This document shows positions 21,626 to 34,800 of a stretch of 64,000 nt of DNA, one piece after another. The notes beneath the pieces were generated by a model. The model worked only from the letters and a program-made list of their open reading frames with translations, was not told the origin of the DNA and made no database searches. How positions within the stretch are numbered: position 1 is the stretch's first letter; each line of letters opens with the position of its first letter. Location of the stretch: positions 1,612,001 through 1,676,000 of the forward strand of contig MU004183.1 in assembly GCA_010093605.1 (NCBI GenBank), given 5' to 3'. The translations under genes and the position numbers were made by a program. The DNA is from Lophium mytilinum (Eukaryota; Ascomycota; Dothideomycetes; Mytilinidiales; Mytilinidiaceae).

Positions 21626-22622
21626 TTAAAATACACCGAAGCTGCCGGCGAACCATCCGAAGGAAAGAACAGTAATCGCGCCCATGCCGAGGAGGAAGCT
21701 GAGTGTCTGTTGTTCGCTTCTTGAAAGAGCAGCGTTGCAAGTTGAGCAATGCCATGCTATAAATAGGATTAGCCATTGTGCGCAACCGAGAACTGGGAAG
21801 AAGTAAAACGTACCAGGGAATGATTCGTAAGGCTGCGGGGTGTACATTCCAAAGGTGTACTGGTTGTATACAGCTAGATATCCTGCCTTCGGTGTCGCAC
21901 TAACGCTGCTGTCCGCATCGTAGATCATGAGAGTGTAAGTTTCGGTCAGGAGTGGTAGAGTGCCGGTCGCTTGGTATGCGCCAGTATCCCATAGTACTTC
22001 ACCAGTCTCGTGGACAGTCTGGTTGACAGCAAGCGTGTATGTTCCTTGGTTGGCGGTGCAAGTGGCGAGGATGTCGATGGCCGTGGGTGTGACAGACAAG
22101 CTGGTGTAGTTCCAGGCAAAAGTGACCCAGTCGCCGACTTTGTAGTATTGTTGGCCAGCAATCGCAGCTGGGGTCACCATCTGGATACCCCCAGCCGGCA
22201 ATCGAGGATCGAAGTCGCTGATGGTTGCGTGTTTGGTGGCTTTGGTGCCGGTCGCTGAGCTCACTTTTCCAGTGACCTTTCCTGTGCTCTTTCCTGTACT
22301 CTCACTCTTCCCTGTGGACTTTGCATCTTTGTCTGTTGTTGCGGCGGCGCTTTCCCCGCTAGATGCTGCTGCGGAGTCGGTTGGCTGTGACGAGTCGGCC
22401 GTCGCGGAGGCTGTGGGTTCTGGTGAGGCCGAAGCTAGAAAAATGGTCAGAATGTGGCAATCTAATAGTTGATTGAGAGAACGCACATTTGTCTGCCCGG
22501 CCATAGATCAGTCCATCAACGTCGGCCATAGCCTTGACATTTTCGAATGCGTCGGGCCACGAGATGGCGCTGGAAAGGGATGAGAAGGTAAGGAGGGTTG
22601 CGAGGAGCTGCGAAGTTCGCAT
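21626..22622 (-). CDS. Secreted or membrane-anchored DUF7137-like protein
   Basis: This gives 295 residues from exons 22487-22622, 21814-22434 and 21626-21756. It starts with a signal peptide (MRTSQLLATLLTFSSLSSAISWP) and then a Ser/Thr/Lys-rich linker with SESTGKSTGKVTGKVSSATG repeats (~65-105). A conserved domain follows: DPRLPAGGIQMVTPAAIAGQQYYKVGDWVTFAWNYTSLSVTPTAIDILATC, then GEVLWDTGAYQ, LPLLTETYTLMIYD and YNQYTFGMYTPQPYE. Near the end is CSTCNAALSRSEQ and a hydrophobic C-terminal segment (FLLGMGAITVLSFGWFAGSFGVF), so the protein is probably anchored in a membrane. From memory this matches the fungal DUF7137 family; its function is unknown. The linker suggests heavy O-glycosylation, which is inference. 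Confidence 0.82.
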
Positions 22623-23900
22623 TTTGGCGATGTGAGGAGGCTAGCAGAAGCTGCTATAGCGGAAGGTGTAGACACAAAGAGGCGGGTGGTTGTAGGCGAG
22701 GCGTTGAGGCTGTGGTACACGCAGGAGAGTCGTTCTCGGGTTGTTTTGAGGGGCCGAAGGAGGAACGTTGAGGTGCAGGAGAGTCTGACGCGTACACAAA
22801 GCTGATCTCCTCCGCCTAAACGAGTGACTGATGAAGAAGATTAGTAGGACGAACGAGAGAATAGAGAGATGTTTGTTCGGAGCACGAGTGAATTGCAGAT
22901 GGGAGGTGGTGACGGCGAGAGCGAAGGTGCTGGTGGAGAGAGTTGCTCGACAGGGGCGTGGCATGCATTTCTGTCCTAGTGCTGGCTAGGGAACGAGGGA
23001 ACGCCACCGACTATTTTTACATTTTGAGCCCATCCTCGGATCTCATCCCCAGCTCGAGGCCGTCACCACCTGGCCACCACCTGGCCACGAGCCATGTGAG
23101 CGGGCGGTCGATACCACGCTGACCGAGGCCACCACCCGTTGCTCTGCAACAGAGACGCTCCTCCGCAAGCCAGCTCCTGTGCCATCACTGCGCCGCCCGG
23201 AACTCCACCGTGCGCCCCCTTAAAGACTCCAGGGCCAGTACGAGGCTGCTTATTAGTTGAGCACGGTCACTGCGTATTCTGTGTTATCAACTCAAGTTTT
23301 GATGAAACCTTTTCGTCTCGTTTGATATCAGATTCTTAAGCTTTTCAATTCATCTAGTCTATTTTGTTCACTGCTTGTTTTAAATGTTTAGGAGGTTCTA
23401 GATCCGGTTCCTGCGCCTCCGATCTGGGCCGACCCTGGGTGCCTAATGCGGCTGGCAGGGCTCGTTTGGGCATCCTTCTCTGCTGACGCGCGAGACGCAG
23501 CTTGCCTAAGCTGTATGTACAGCACGTAGCTGAACATCCTCAAGGTTACTCCCAATGAACGAATTAACAGACCTCACGCTCTCGAAATACAGTACCCATA
23601 GCATGCGCCCGAAGACAATAAGCCATACTTTAACCTGCAGATACTTTTGCGTTTACAAATCAGCGTAAAGTACGACGATCAGATCATTGCGGCCGTTCGC
23701 CAACTTCAAGTCCACACAACTGATAGCTCAAAACCAATTGACAATTCTAAATTCCGCGAGAGTGGCTATCGACAAACAAGTATCTCTAAAGTTGAGTCTA
23801 GAGTACACAAAAGTACAAAATAACAACGTCAATAGCAAAACGGGTAAACAGAATACCCAGAGATGGTATCACACAGAATTTGCAAAGCCCGGCTCTCCCT
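22623..23900. other. Intergenic, nothing recognised
   Basis: This 1.28 kb holds the promoter of the DUF7137-like gene and the 3' flank of sidA. A short direct repeat with CACCTGGCCAC occurs twice at about 23067-23090. No gene is supported. Confidence 0.5.
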
Positions 23901-25695
<1,795 letters not shown>

Positions 25696-26354
25696 CTACA
25701 GACCACTCCCGGTGACGTGTTAGTAAACTATCCGCTTACATTCTTATCCATTGCCCGTTGCACTAGGGAAATGGAGTCCAGTTTGCTCACATTTAGCGAA
25801 AATTGGGAGATCCAGAAACGTGGCTGTACCTTGATGCACAAGTGCAGGCGGTGCGTTCCACTCTAACGGGACGTTTGAAAAATGTTTAGGGTAAAACGGT
25901 CTGTAGGTTACTGCCCGTCAGTACGCTTCAAGGTGGTGTGAGTGGTGACGCATTAGATAGGTAACAGTGATGCAAACGCGATGCCATGGAGAGCTCCTAA
26001 ATTTCTTACCTCGTCACTTGTGTACTGAGCGATGAAGGAGGGAAATGCTTAGTGCCTCCGAGTCGGCGTGTGACTAGGGCAGACGGTCTATTATGAATAA
26101 GACGTCTTCCCACACTAATGATGCATAACGGGCCCTGATCGGTTGGCCGACCTTGGCCGGGCAGTGGAGTTTAGCAGCTCGGTGATTCATACTGGCTTCT
26201 CAGGAGAGAATGGAACGACTTTCAGCATGAAAACTGCCTAGTACAGAAACGCGCTGCAGCGGCTCGGTGAGAGCTGCGCAGTGAGCAGCATCCCAGGCTG
26301 TGATGCGAGGGGTGAGGGCGACGACGACGTCAGGGATCAGCATCTAATCTCGGC

Positions 26355-26363
26355 ATCAGATAA
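26355..26363 (+). promoter_or_regulatory. ATCWGATAA GATA-factor site 1
   Basis: The sequence reads ATCAGATAA, an exact match to the extended SreA-type GATA consensus, about 700 bp upstream of the sidA start codon. Confidence 0.6.
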
Positions 26364-26562
26364 TGAAACGGAGCTTGAGCGGGGTTGGGCTCGCAATGGT
26401 CAGCGTGGAGGAAAATTTGCAGCGGCGTGTGGCGGCTTCGCGAAAGTTGCAAAGGTGGAGAGAAAAAGTAACTTGGGGTGCAGCCAAGCCGCGGCCATTT
26501 CCCAACACCGTTAGCACGGCATGTCAACCGGCATGTCCATCCTTAGGAGCGGATCTGATAAC

Positions 26563-26571
26563 CTTCTTTTG
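26563..26571 (+). promoter_or_regulatory. ATCWGATAA GATA-factor site 2
   Basis: The sequence reads ATCTGATAA, an exact match, about 910 bp upstream of sidA and 43 bp from site 3, which is inverted relative to it. Confidence 0.62.
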
Positions 26572-26605
26572 AATCCTAAGCCCCGAGTTTCGGAGCCGTG
26601 AGGCA

Positions 26606-26614
26606 TTATCAGAT
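26606..26614 (-). promoter_or_regulatory. ATCWGATAA GATA-factor site 3
   Basis: The plus strand reads TTATCAGAT, so the minus strand reads ATCTGATAA, an exact match. With site 2 it forms a closely spaced inverted pair, an arrangement suited to a two-finger GATA protein. Confidence 0.62.
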
Positions 26615-27882
26615 CAAACCAAGCATTGCCCCTTGGCCCCAGACCCTGATGACGGATGACTGCATGTTGGCTCTGGTCTGCTAGCCCAATTGTTCCTTGT
26701 GTGATACTGCAGCAGGCGTGATGAGCTGCGTCGAGTGAAACCGCTGCTTCCGAGTTCCTCCTGCCGACATCCTCAAAAGAGTAGACGCCCGATGCATGTT
26801 TGTCAATATCGGCTTGCTCTTCCCTTGGAAGATGGATGTATCTCCGAGCTGCCGAAGGATGGCATCTTGAAGTCAATGCATATTTGAGTCTTCGCGCCAA
26901 ACCTCAAAATGCAAAGCGAGTAGACCCACGCGTGGATGGAATGTAGAGCGTTTGTGGAGTTTCCATTACACACGAAGCGATAATGCGGTGGTACATTGCT
27001 TGTACGCGAAAATAGGTGGTAATTCTACCAATGACACCACAGACCAGCTTAACAATCGTGCCAGGTTCCTTGACGCTAAACCCCACAATCAACTCTTCGA
27101 TTCATTTGATAGGATTTTTAGCCCCCTCCCCCGGCCAAGCCATAAAAGGTCTGGGTCTAAAGTAGTTACATCAGACAGCTCCCAAGTTTCGTTGTTGGTA
27201 ACATGTAGAGAAAATACAAGAGTCAAAAGGTTTTGCCGGACGTTAACGATGATAGCAGAACTTGGGGCGACAGTACGTAGTTGTCGAATGCGAGTCTGTA
27301 TGAGACATCTAGAATAGAAACGAGCTGAATTGACAGAAAAGGAAAGGGAGAAGCAAGGCTTGACATTCTGAAAAACGAGCGCATACTGCTATCCAGCACA
27401 CGTCAGCTTGAGACCCGCAATACTCCTTCCTTGGGAATGCAGGGCCTTCCCTTTGGACAGTTTCGTTCATGGATGGAAAGGAAGCTCGACTTGATGAATA
27501 TGAAACTTGCGGGATACAGTTCGTCTCAATATGGGGCATTTCTAAAATGTTTCCTAGATGGCCACTCGTAACACTTGATACCAAGCCATCGCTAGTCATT
27601 CAATGCTCGCACAAACCTTTGTGGTTGAAATGCCGCGCCCCTCACGCTGTGGAGGCTTGAGACCGTTGGAAATGCAAGTTCGATCTGCAAGTCACACGTT
27701 GCCAAGCTGCAGGCTCCACATACAGTCAACCGCGTAAGCTATCTGATTTGCCATCGTTAGGGCTGGAGATGCAGCTCTGACAACGTTGGTGGGGATTAAC
27801 CAAGGAGGAAGGTTGAAGTTGGAGAACTCCACGGACGCGGTTGATGCCAAGCATGATCGCAACTATGTTTTTTTATGTCTGT

Positions 27883-27899
27883 AATCTGATCATCAGATT
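27883..27899. promoter_or_regulatory. Palindromic ATCTGAT pair upstream of the NRPS
   Basis: AATCTGAT, one spacer base, then ATCAGATT is a perfect 8-bp inverted repeat. Each arm carries the ATCWGAT core but not the final AA of the extended consensus. It lies about 950 bp upstream of the NRPS start. Confidence 0.35.
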
Positions 27900-28846
27900 C
27901 TTAGTTAGCAACTATCCCATTCATCCTGGCGATGGCCCCATATCGGTATGTCCGGCTATATGATAAGGTTTGAGGTGTCCACAAGCTGACAGGACAGCAG
28001 TTCAATACGCGTTTATCTCCAGATCAACTCGACAGTGTCGTGAGAAAGCCCGAGATCGGAGTCCCGAATGAGCCTTGGAAGCGGTGCGGTCATGTGGTGG
28101 GCTTCAGCGTCGAAGTGCTACGGAACTGCCACTTTGGACGTTCCCATCAGAGAGTGGGTGGCCTGGTGGTGATGGATGGTGAGAGGGAGTGGCGGCTAGA
28201 AAAGGATGGCATTATTCGCTGAATGGCGACAACCTAGGAACCGCACCGACGATTCACCGCTAGCGGGAAGTCTCTCTCCATCGTGACGCGATCAGGAGAA
28301 CACTAGTCTCGCCTCGTTTGCTGCCCAAAGCGCGTCTGCCGTCGCAAATACCTCCCACCTATCACACAGCCACGTATTAGCTGATACCTCTGTCTCCACG
28401 GTCCCTTCGCCAATGTCTCCAGCGTGAACTCGTCGCTAAAATCAGCCCCATCTTCGAAATCACCAGTCTAAGCCTAGTAATATCCCCCACGCGTTTGGAA
28501 GTGACTTCGGAAGACCGGGGCGAAAAAGCTAAAGAAGAACATCCATACATCCCGGCTTCCAATCACCAACCCTCAATTACCAATACTCAATGACTTGGTG
28601 TTGCCCGATTGGTATCCCATTATTTTTGGGGCCAGTCGACAGTTTGCAACTCTCAAGCAAGCTCGTACGCCCTATTTCTAGTCGTTCAAGTCGAAATCGT
28701 TAAAGAAAAGCTGGCAAGGGGACGTTCCGCGTGGTCCTTCTCCACGTATCCTATTCCATTCTTGCAGAAGACGATTGTGCCCCTTTCATTAATCTCTCTC
28801 GCCAATCTCCACATCTCAAAGTCAAGACTGCTTGAAAACGATCGCA

Positions 28847-31800
28847 ATGAACCAAGAGAGCTCCAACTTGTCAATCATAAACCCGAACCCCTCTCATCTG
28901 GATGGACCCAAGCTTCTACACCAGCTTCTCGATGGCAGTCGCGGGCTGCAACATTTCGCGATTGACTTTCTTGACAATGGCACGACCAAGAGGCAAATCT
29001 CGTATCAGTCATTGCATACCTTGAGTGATGCGCTAGCAAAAAGGCTTCGTCGCTCTCTTTCCCGTCTGAATCAGGACCGCCCCGTAATACCAGTGCTATT
29101 GCCACAGTCACCAGAGCTTTATATAACGCTATTGGCAATACTCAAGGCTGGCGCAGCATTCTGTCCGTTAGGCTTGGATGCCCCCGAAGAGCGACTACGC
29201 TTCATTCTTGAAGACGTTTCAGCACGTATTGTGGTAACGACGCCTGACCTGGAGAACCATCTGCCTCGTGGCCCTCAATTGGAAGTTCTGATCGTGGAGC
29301 ACGAAATATATCAGAGCCATGGGGACGAAACACTCTCCAACGACACAATCCGTCCAACCGATTTGGCCTACTTGATGTACACATCAGGCTCAACCGGAAC
29401 ACCAAAAGCCGTGGCAGTATCACATTTCGCAGTGACCCAAAGCCTTCTGGCTCATGACAAACACATTCCGCGCTTTTCTCGGTTCCTACAATTCGCAGCC
29501 CCTACGTTCGATGTATCTGTCTTCGAGATATTCTTTCCTCTCTTCAGGAGAGGCACTCTCGTTGGCTGTACTCGAGCCGACATGCTCAACGACTTACCTA
29601 GGGTCATCAAAGATATGAATGTGGATGCAGCTGAGCTCACACCTACTGTCGTTTCTAGCCTGCTCCGAGGCCGACAGAGTGTTCCAAGTCTGAATCTTCT
29701 TCTCACCATAGGAGAAATGTTGACCCGCCCAATTGTGGACGAGTATGGCGGTACCAAAGCTCGAACGAGCATTCTCTGGGGAATGTACGGTCCGACCGAA
29801 GCTGCAATTCACTGCACGCTTCAGACAGCATTCTCGTCTAGCTCTAGTGTGGGGAATATTGGAGTACCCCTAGAGACGGTGTCTGTTCTCATAGCAACTC
29901 CGCTCGATGAGTCTTCAGCCGTGTCCTCGGACGTGCATTTGGTTCCGCTCGGCAAAGCAGGGGAATTGATTGTCGGTGGGCCCCAGCTAGCCATGGAATA
30001 TCTCAACCGGCCCGATATCACTACTTCAGCCTTCATAGACCATCCGCAATATGGCCGCTTGTACCGCACTGGAGATAAGGCAAAAATTATGCCGGACGGT
30101 GCCATCGAATGCTTAGGACGACTTGTTTCTGGGCAAGTGAAATTGCGAGGGCAACGATTGGAGCTTGGTGAGGTCGAGCAGGTTATTGCTGGATTGGAGG
30201 GCTTTCGAAACGTTGCCGCTCAGATCATCGACGAAACTCTCGTAGCCTTTTGCCTGGTCGACTCTTCAAGTGTTTCGTCGCAGGACGTGCTTCAAGTCTG
30301 CAATCGTTGGTTACCATCATTCATGGTCCCTGGAGATGTCGTCTTACTTTCCACTTTCCCACAGCTTCCTTCTGGAAAGGTCGATAAGCGGAAGCTCGAG
30401 GCGGACTACTGTCTCAGAGATGCCGGTCTAGCGTCTAGAGATCATAGCGGTATAATGGCCGACCAATGCGAAGACACGGTATCAAGTGTTGTACAGGACG
30501 TACTTCACCAGAGATTGGATTCTTTGACTCCTTTCGCTACCATTGGCCTGGACTCTTTACGATCGATTCAAATAGCGTCCCGACTGCGAAGAGCTGGATA
30601 CGATGTCGATGCTACAGATGTCCTCTCCGCATCAGATATCAAGGCTCTAGAAACACGTGCTACGGAGAAACGACGATTTGAGCAATCAACACCATTCAGT
30701 CATTGCAGTAACATGTTTAAAGACATAAAAGATCTCGCATTGGAAAACTTAGAGCTGCAGTCACATCGAGCATTGATTGCCGATATCATCCCGTGTACGC
30801 CTCTACAAGACGCCATGCTTGCCGAGACCATCCTTCACTCGGACGCTTATTGCAACTGGATTGAAGTTGAGATGTTAGAAATGCATACCTTTGCGGAAGT
30901 CAAACAGTTTCTGGTAATTCTTGCGGCAAAGAATGAGATTCTCCGATCTGGTTTCTGCGGTGTCCCCCTCTCCGCAGCCCCATACGCACAAGTCATCTGG
31001 AGGAGCTTGGACGATGCCCAAATTGAAGAATCTGAACACTTTACTCGACATTTTGCTCTTGATAGTTCCGGCTCACTTCTGCGACCACTAAAGGTGCAAG
31101 TGAATACGAAGGGGAAGAAACCGCGACTTCTATTCCAGATTCCACACTATCTGTATGATGGCTGGTCATTTGACTTGATCTTGAAAGACTTGAGTGATCT
31201 CTCTTTGCGCAGAGGGAGTCATAGTCGGCCTCAATTCCGAGAAGTGGTTCAGTACTATTCGTCACTTCACGACTCTCAACAAAACAACGAATCTAGAAAA
31301 TATTGGAGGGATCAGCTAGCTGGATACCAACCCACGCCTTTCCCGAATCTCAATAGCAAGAGCATCACAGCTGGTTCACCACAGTCTTTCTCTCGCAGGT
31401 CAATTGTAGACCTAAAACTACTCAAAGACGAAGCAGATGAGCTGCAGATGAATCCCCAAGTGTTCTTCCAGGCTGGGTTGGCCTTCATCCTCAGCTCTTA
31501 TCTAGCCTCCACTGATGTGGTCTTTGGTACAGTGACATCTGGTCGAACTCTTGCCATTACCGGCATTGAGGACATTCTTGGGCCTTGTATTGCGACTCTC
31601 CCGCTGCGGATATCTTTATCAGATTACGCCACCGCAAGAGATGTCTTGGAGAGCATTCATCAGTCGAATAGAGCAGCAATCAACCATTGCACCACACCAC
31701 TCAGGGATATCAAAAGATCTTGTGGAATCAACCCAGGAATCTCACTATTCGACGTTCTCTTCGTATGGCAGGAGTCCTTAGAAAGTCATAATCTCGAGAA

Positions 31801-34800
31801 TTTAGCAGTCAAAACTATTGATAGTCTTGACAGGCTAGAGTTCAAGCTCACACTAGAGATAACTCCGACTACAAACGGCGTTCTCTACCGTGCAAATTAC
31901 GATCCTTGTGTCGTACCTGAATCCCAAGTTCGGATTTTGCTTTCACAGCTCGACGATCTGGTCATTCATCTAAGTCAGCACCGACAGGCAAATCCACTTC
32001 GGCTTGACAGCATCCTTCGCAACTCAAACCTCTCTATCGCAAACCCACGGCCTATTCGACAGAAAATTGATTACGGACCAGCTCACTCGGTGGAAACATG
32101 GGCTAAGCATGCGCCGGATAGGCCTGCCGTGTCATTTGGCTCGAGGAGCTCTGGTCCCTCGATGACGCTACAGACTGTCTCATACATGGATCTGAATTCA
32201 CGGGCCAACAAGCTTGCGAGACTACTTCAAGCTAGCGGATTTGGGAACGAAGAACTCATCTGCATCTATATGGAGAAGTCCATTGACCTGTACGTCTCCG
32301 TTCTTGCCGTATCGAAGCTCGGCCTCGGATATGCTCCCATCACTCCAGACACACCCGTAGAACGGACCCTGTGGATACTCCGTGAAGCGGGAGTCAAAGC
32401 ATGCATCAGTCACTCATCATGCTCCGGACGTATCGAAGCGAAAGATCACCATACTGTCCTAAACGTGGATACTCTTAACTTTTCCGCTCACTCCGACCAG
32501 AACATAGACATACCATACAAGGGTGGCAACCTAGCATATGCAATCTTCACCTCCGGTAGCACCGGGACGCCCAAAGGCGTTCTAGTTACCCAAGACAACC
32601 TTGCTAGCAATCTCAAAGTGCTGTCCCAGATCTATCCGGTACACGATGGCTCGAGACTCTTACAATCATGCTCGCAAGCATTTGACGTGTCTGTTTTTGA
32701 AATATTCTTCACGTGGTACACCGGCATGTGTCTGTGCTCCGCCACGAAAGATGATCTATTCCACGACTTTGAAGGCTCCATTAGACAGTTCAGGATTACG
32801 CATTTGAGCCTTACTCCCACTGTTGCCGCTCTTGTTGATCCTGAAAACGTACCCGAGGTGGTGTTCCTTGTAACTGCTGGAGAAGCAGTCACTGAGCAAG
32901 TGAGGAGGAAGTGGGCTGGCAAAGGCCTATATCAAGGTAAGTTTAATTCTCAACTTTCTTCCTTCGAAGCCATTCTAACTTTCATGTGTCAAAGGATACG
33001 GGCCATCTGAAACTACCAATATTTGTACGGTCAATCCGAATGTCGACTCGCATGACGTGATATCTAACATCGGTCCTCCTTTCTGCAACACTTCAGCCTT
33101 TGTTCTGGATGCTACCGGAGATGCGCTAGTCCCGCGAGGAGGTGTAGGCGAATTATGTTTCGGCGGCGATCAAGTTTTTCGTGGCTATCTCAACCTGCCA
33201 GAAGTAACGGCTGCCAAAATATTCGAGCATCCTGAATATGGCCGACTGTATCGGAGTGGAGACCTTGGTCGGCTGTTACCTAGCGACGTGATACTGTTTG
33301 TTGGAAGGTCTGACGACCAGGTTAAGATCAGGGGCCAACGGGTCGAGCTTGGAGAGATAAGCTCAAGCATACTGGATTCGGAGTCCATTCACGATACAGT
33401 GAGTATCGTGTTCGAGAACGAATATCGAGTACAGACCCTTGTCGCGTTCTGGGTACCTACAGGACTGGCATCTCAAGATTTCTCTACGCTTCCAGATCCC
33501 TCTGATGAACAATTTGCTTCGGTCATCTCTGGTACTTTCGAACGATTGGAATCTAGACTACCGTCGTACATGATTCCAGCGCACTTGATACCAGTTACGA
33601 GAATTCCAATGACCCAGCAATCGAAAGTCGATAAACGCAGACTTGTTGCGGCGTTTCAAAGTCTGGATTCACAGTATCTGGATCAAGTCGGGCAACACGC
33701 TTCCACGACAACCGCCAGCGGAGAGTGGTCTAGCCTCGAGCGTCAGCTAGTAAACTTGCTTAGTTCGGTGGCTAAGGTAGGTGTCTCTCGAATAGGACGT
33801 AATACATCGTTCTTCAGTCTCGGATTGGACTCCATCTCCGCAATTTCACTTTCTCGCCAGATTGGAGAGGCTAGGCTCGCAAACGTATCGGTTTCTCGTA
33901 TTCTTCAAAATCCAAGCATATCACGCCTAGCTAGTAGCATTTCTGCGGACGGAGCCGAAAGCAAGACCAGTCAACGAATTGCAACTCGAAAATTGCATAC
34001 CATATTCGACGAGGAGTTCAAGTCTGATATTTGCACTGAGTTCCAAAAACACGGAGAGCACGTCGAGAGAATCCTACCGTGTACGCCTCTGCAGCAAGCA
34101 ATGCTATCAACCCTCGATTCGTCAGATCCATCTACATATTTCAATAGGATGGTGTTTGAAATTACTGGTGAAGAGGCTGTCTTGCGCAACTGCTGGCAGA
34201 CTATGACTGAAAGACACGAAATTCTACGAACGTGCTTTGTAGCGACCGAAGAACCGGAATATGCTTATGCCCAAATCGTTCTCTCGCCCAAAGAGCTCCC
34301 ATGGGATGTTGTCGATGTGCAATCCGAGAATTTGCAGCAACGCATAGAGCAATACATAGCGGATATTTCTCCTTCCCTAGTATCGCGATACAGGCCTCCT
34401 ATACGCTGGGCTTTTATCAAATCTGGGTCGGCCCGTCATTTACTATTCTACTGTCACCATGCCATGTATGATGGAGCGGCAGTATCATACCTCTTAAATG
34501 AGATCGAACAGCTCTATCGCGGCTCGAAATTACCGGCACCGGTATCATACGAACCCTACCTAGAGGAGCTAGTCTCGCTTGATGACAAGACTGCAGAACT
34601 CTTCTGGTCTGATAGATTGCGGAATTACGAACCCTCGGCGTTCCCTAACCTCACTGTGAAACCAACGTCATCGATGGACGTATCGAGCCGTGGAGGAAGC
34701 GTCTCGAGAGATCTGACAGTCAATCTCGACGCTGTCCATGAAGAATGTCAGCGAATGTCGCTCTCTCTCCTCTCAATAATGCAATCAGTGTGGACAAAGC

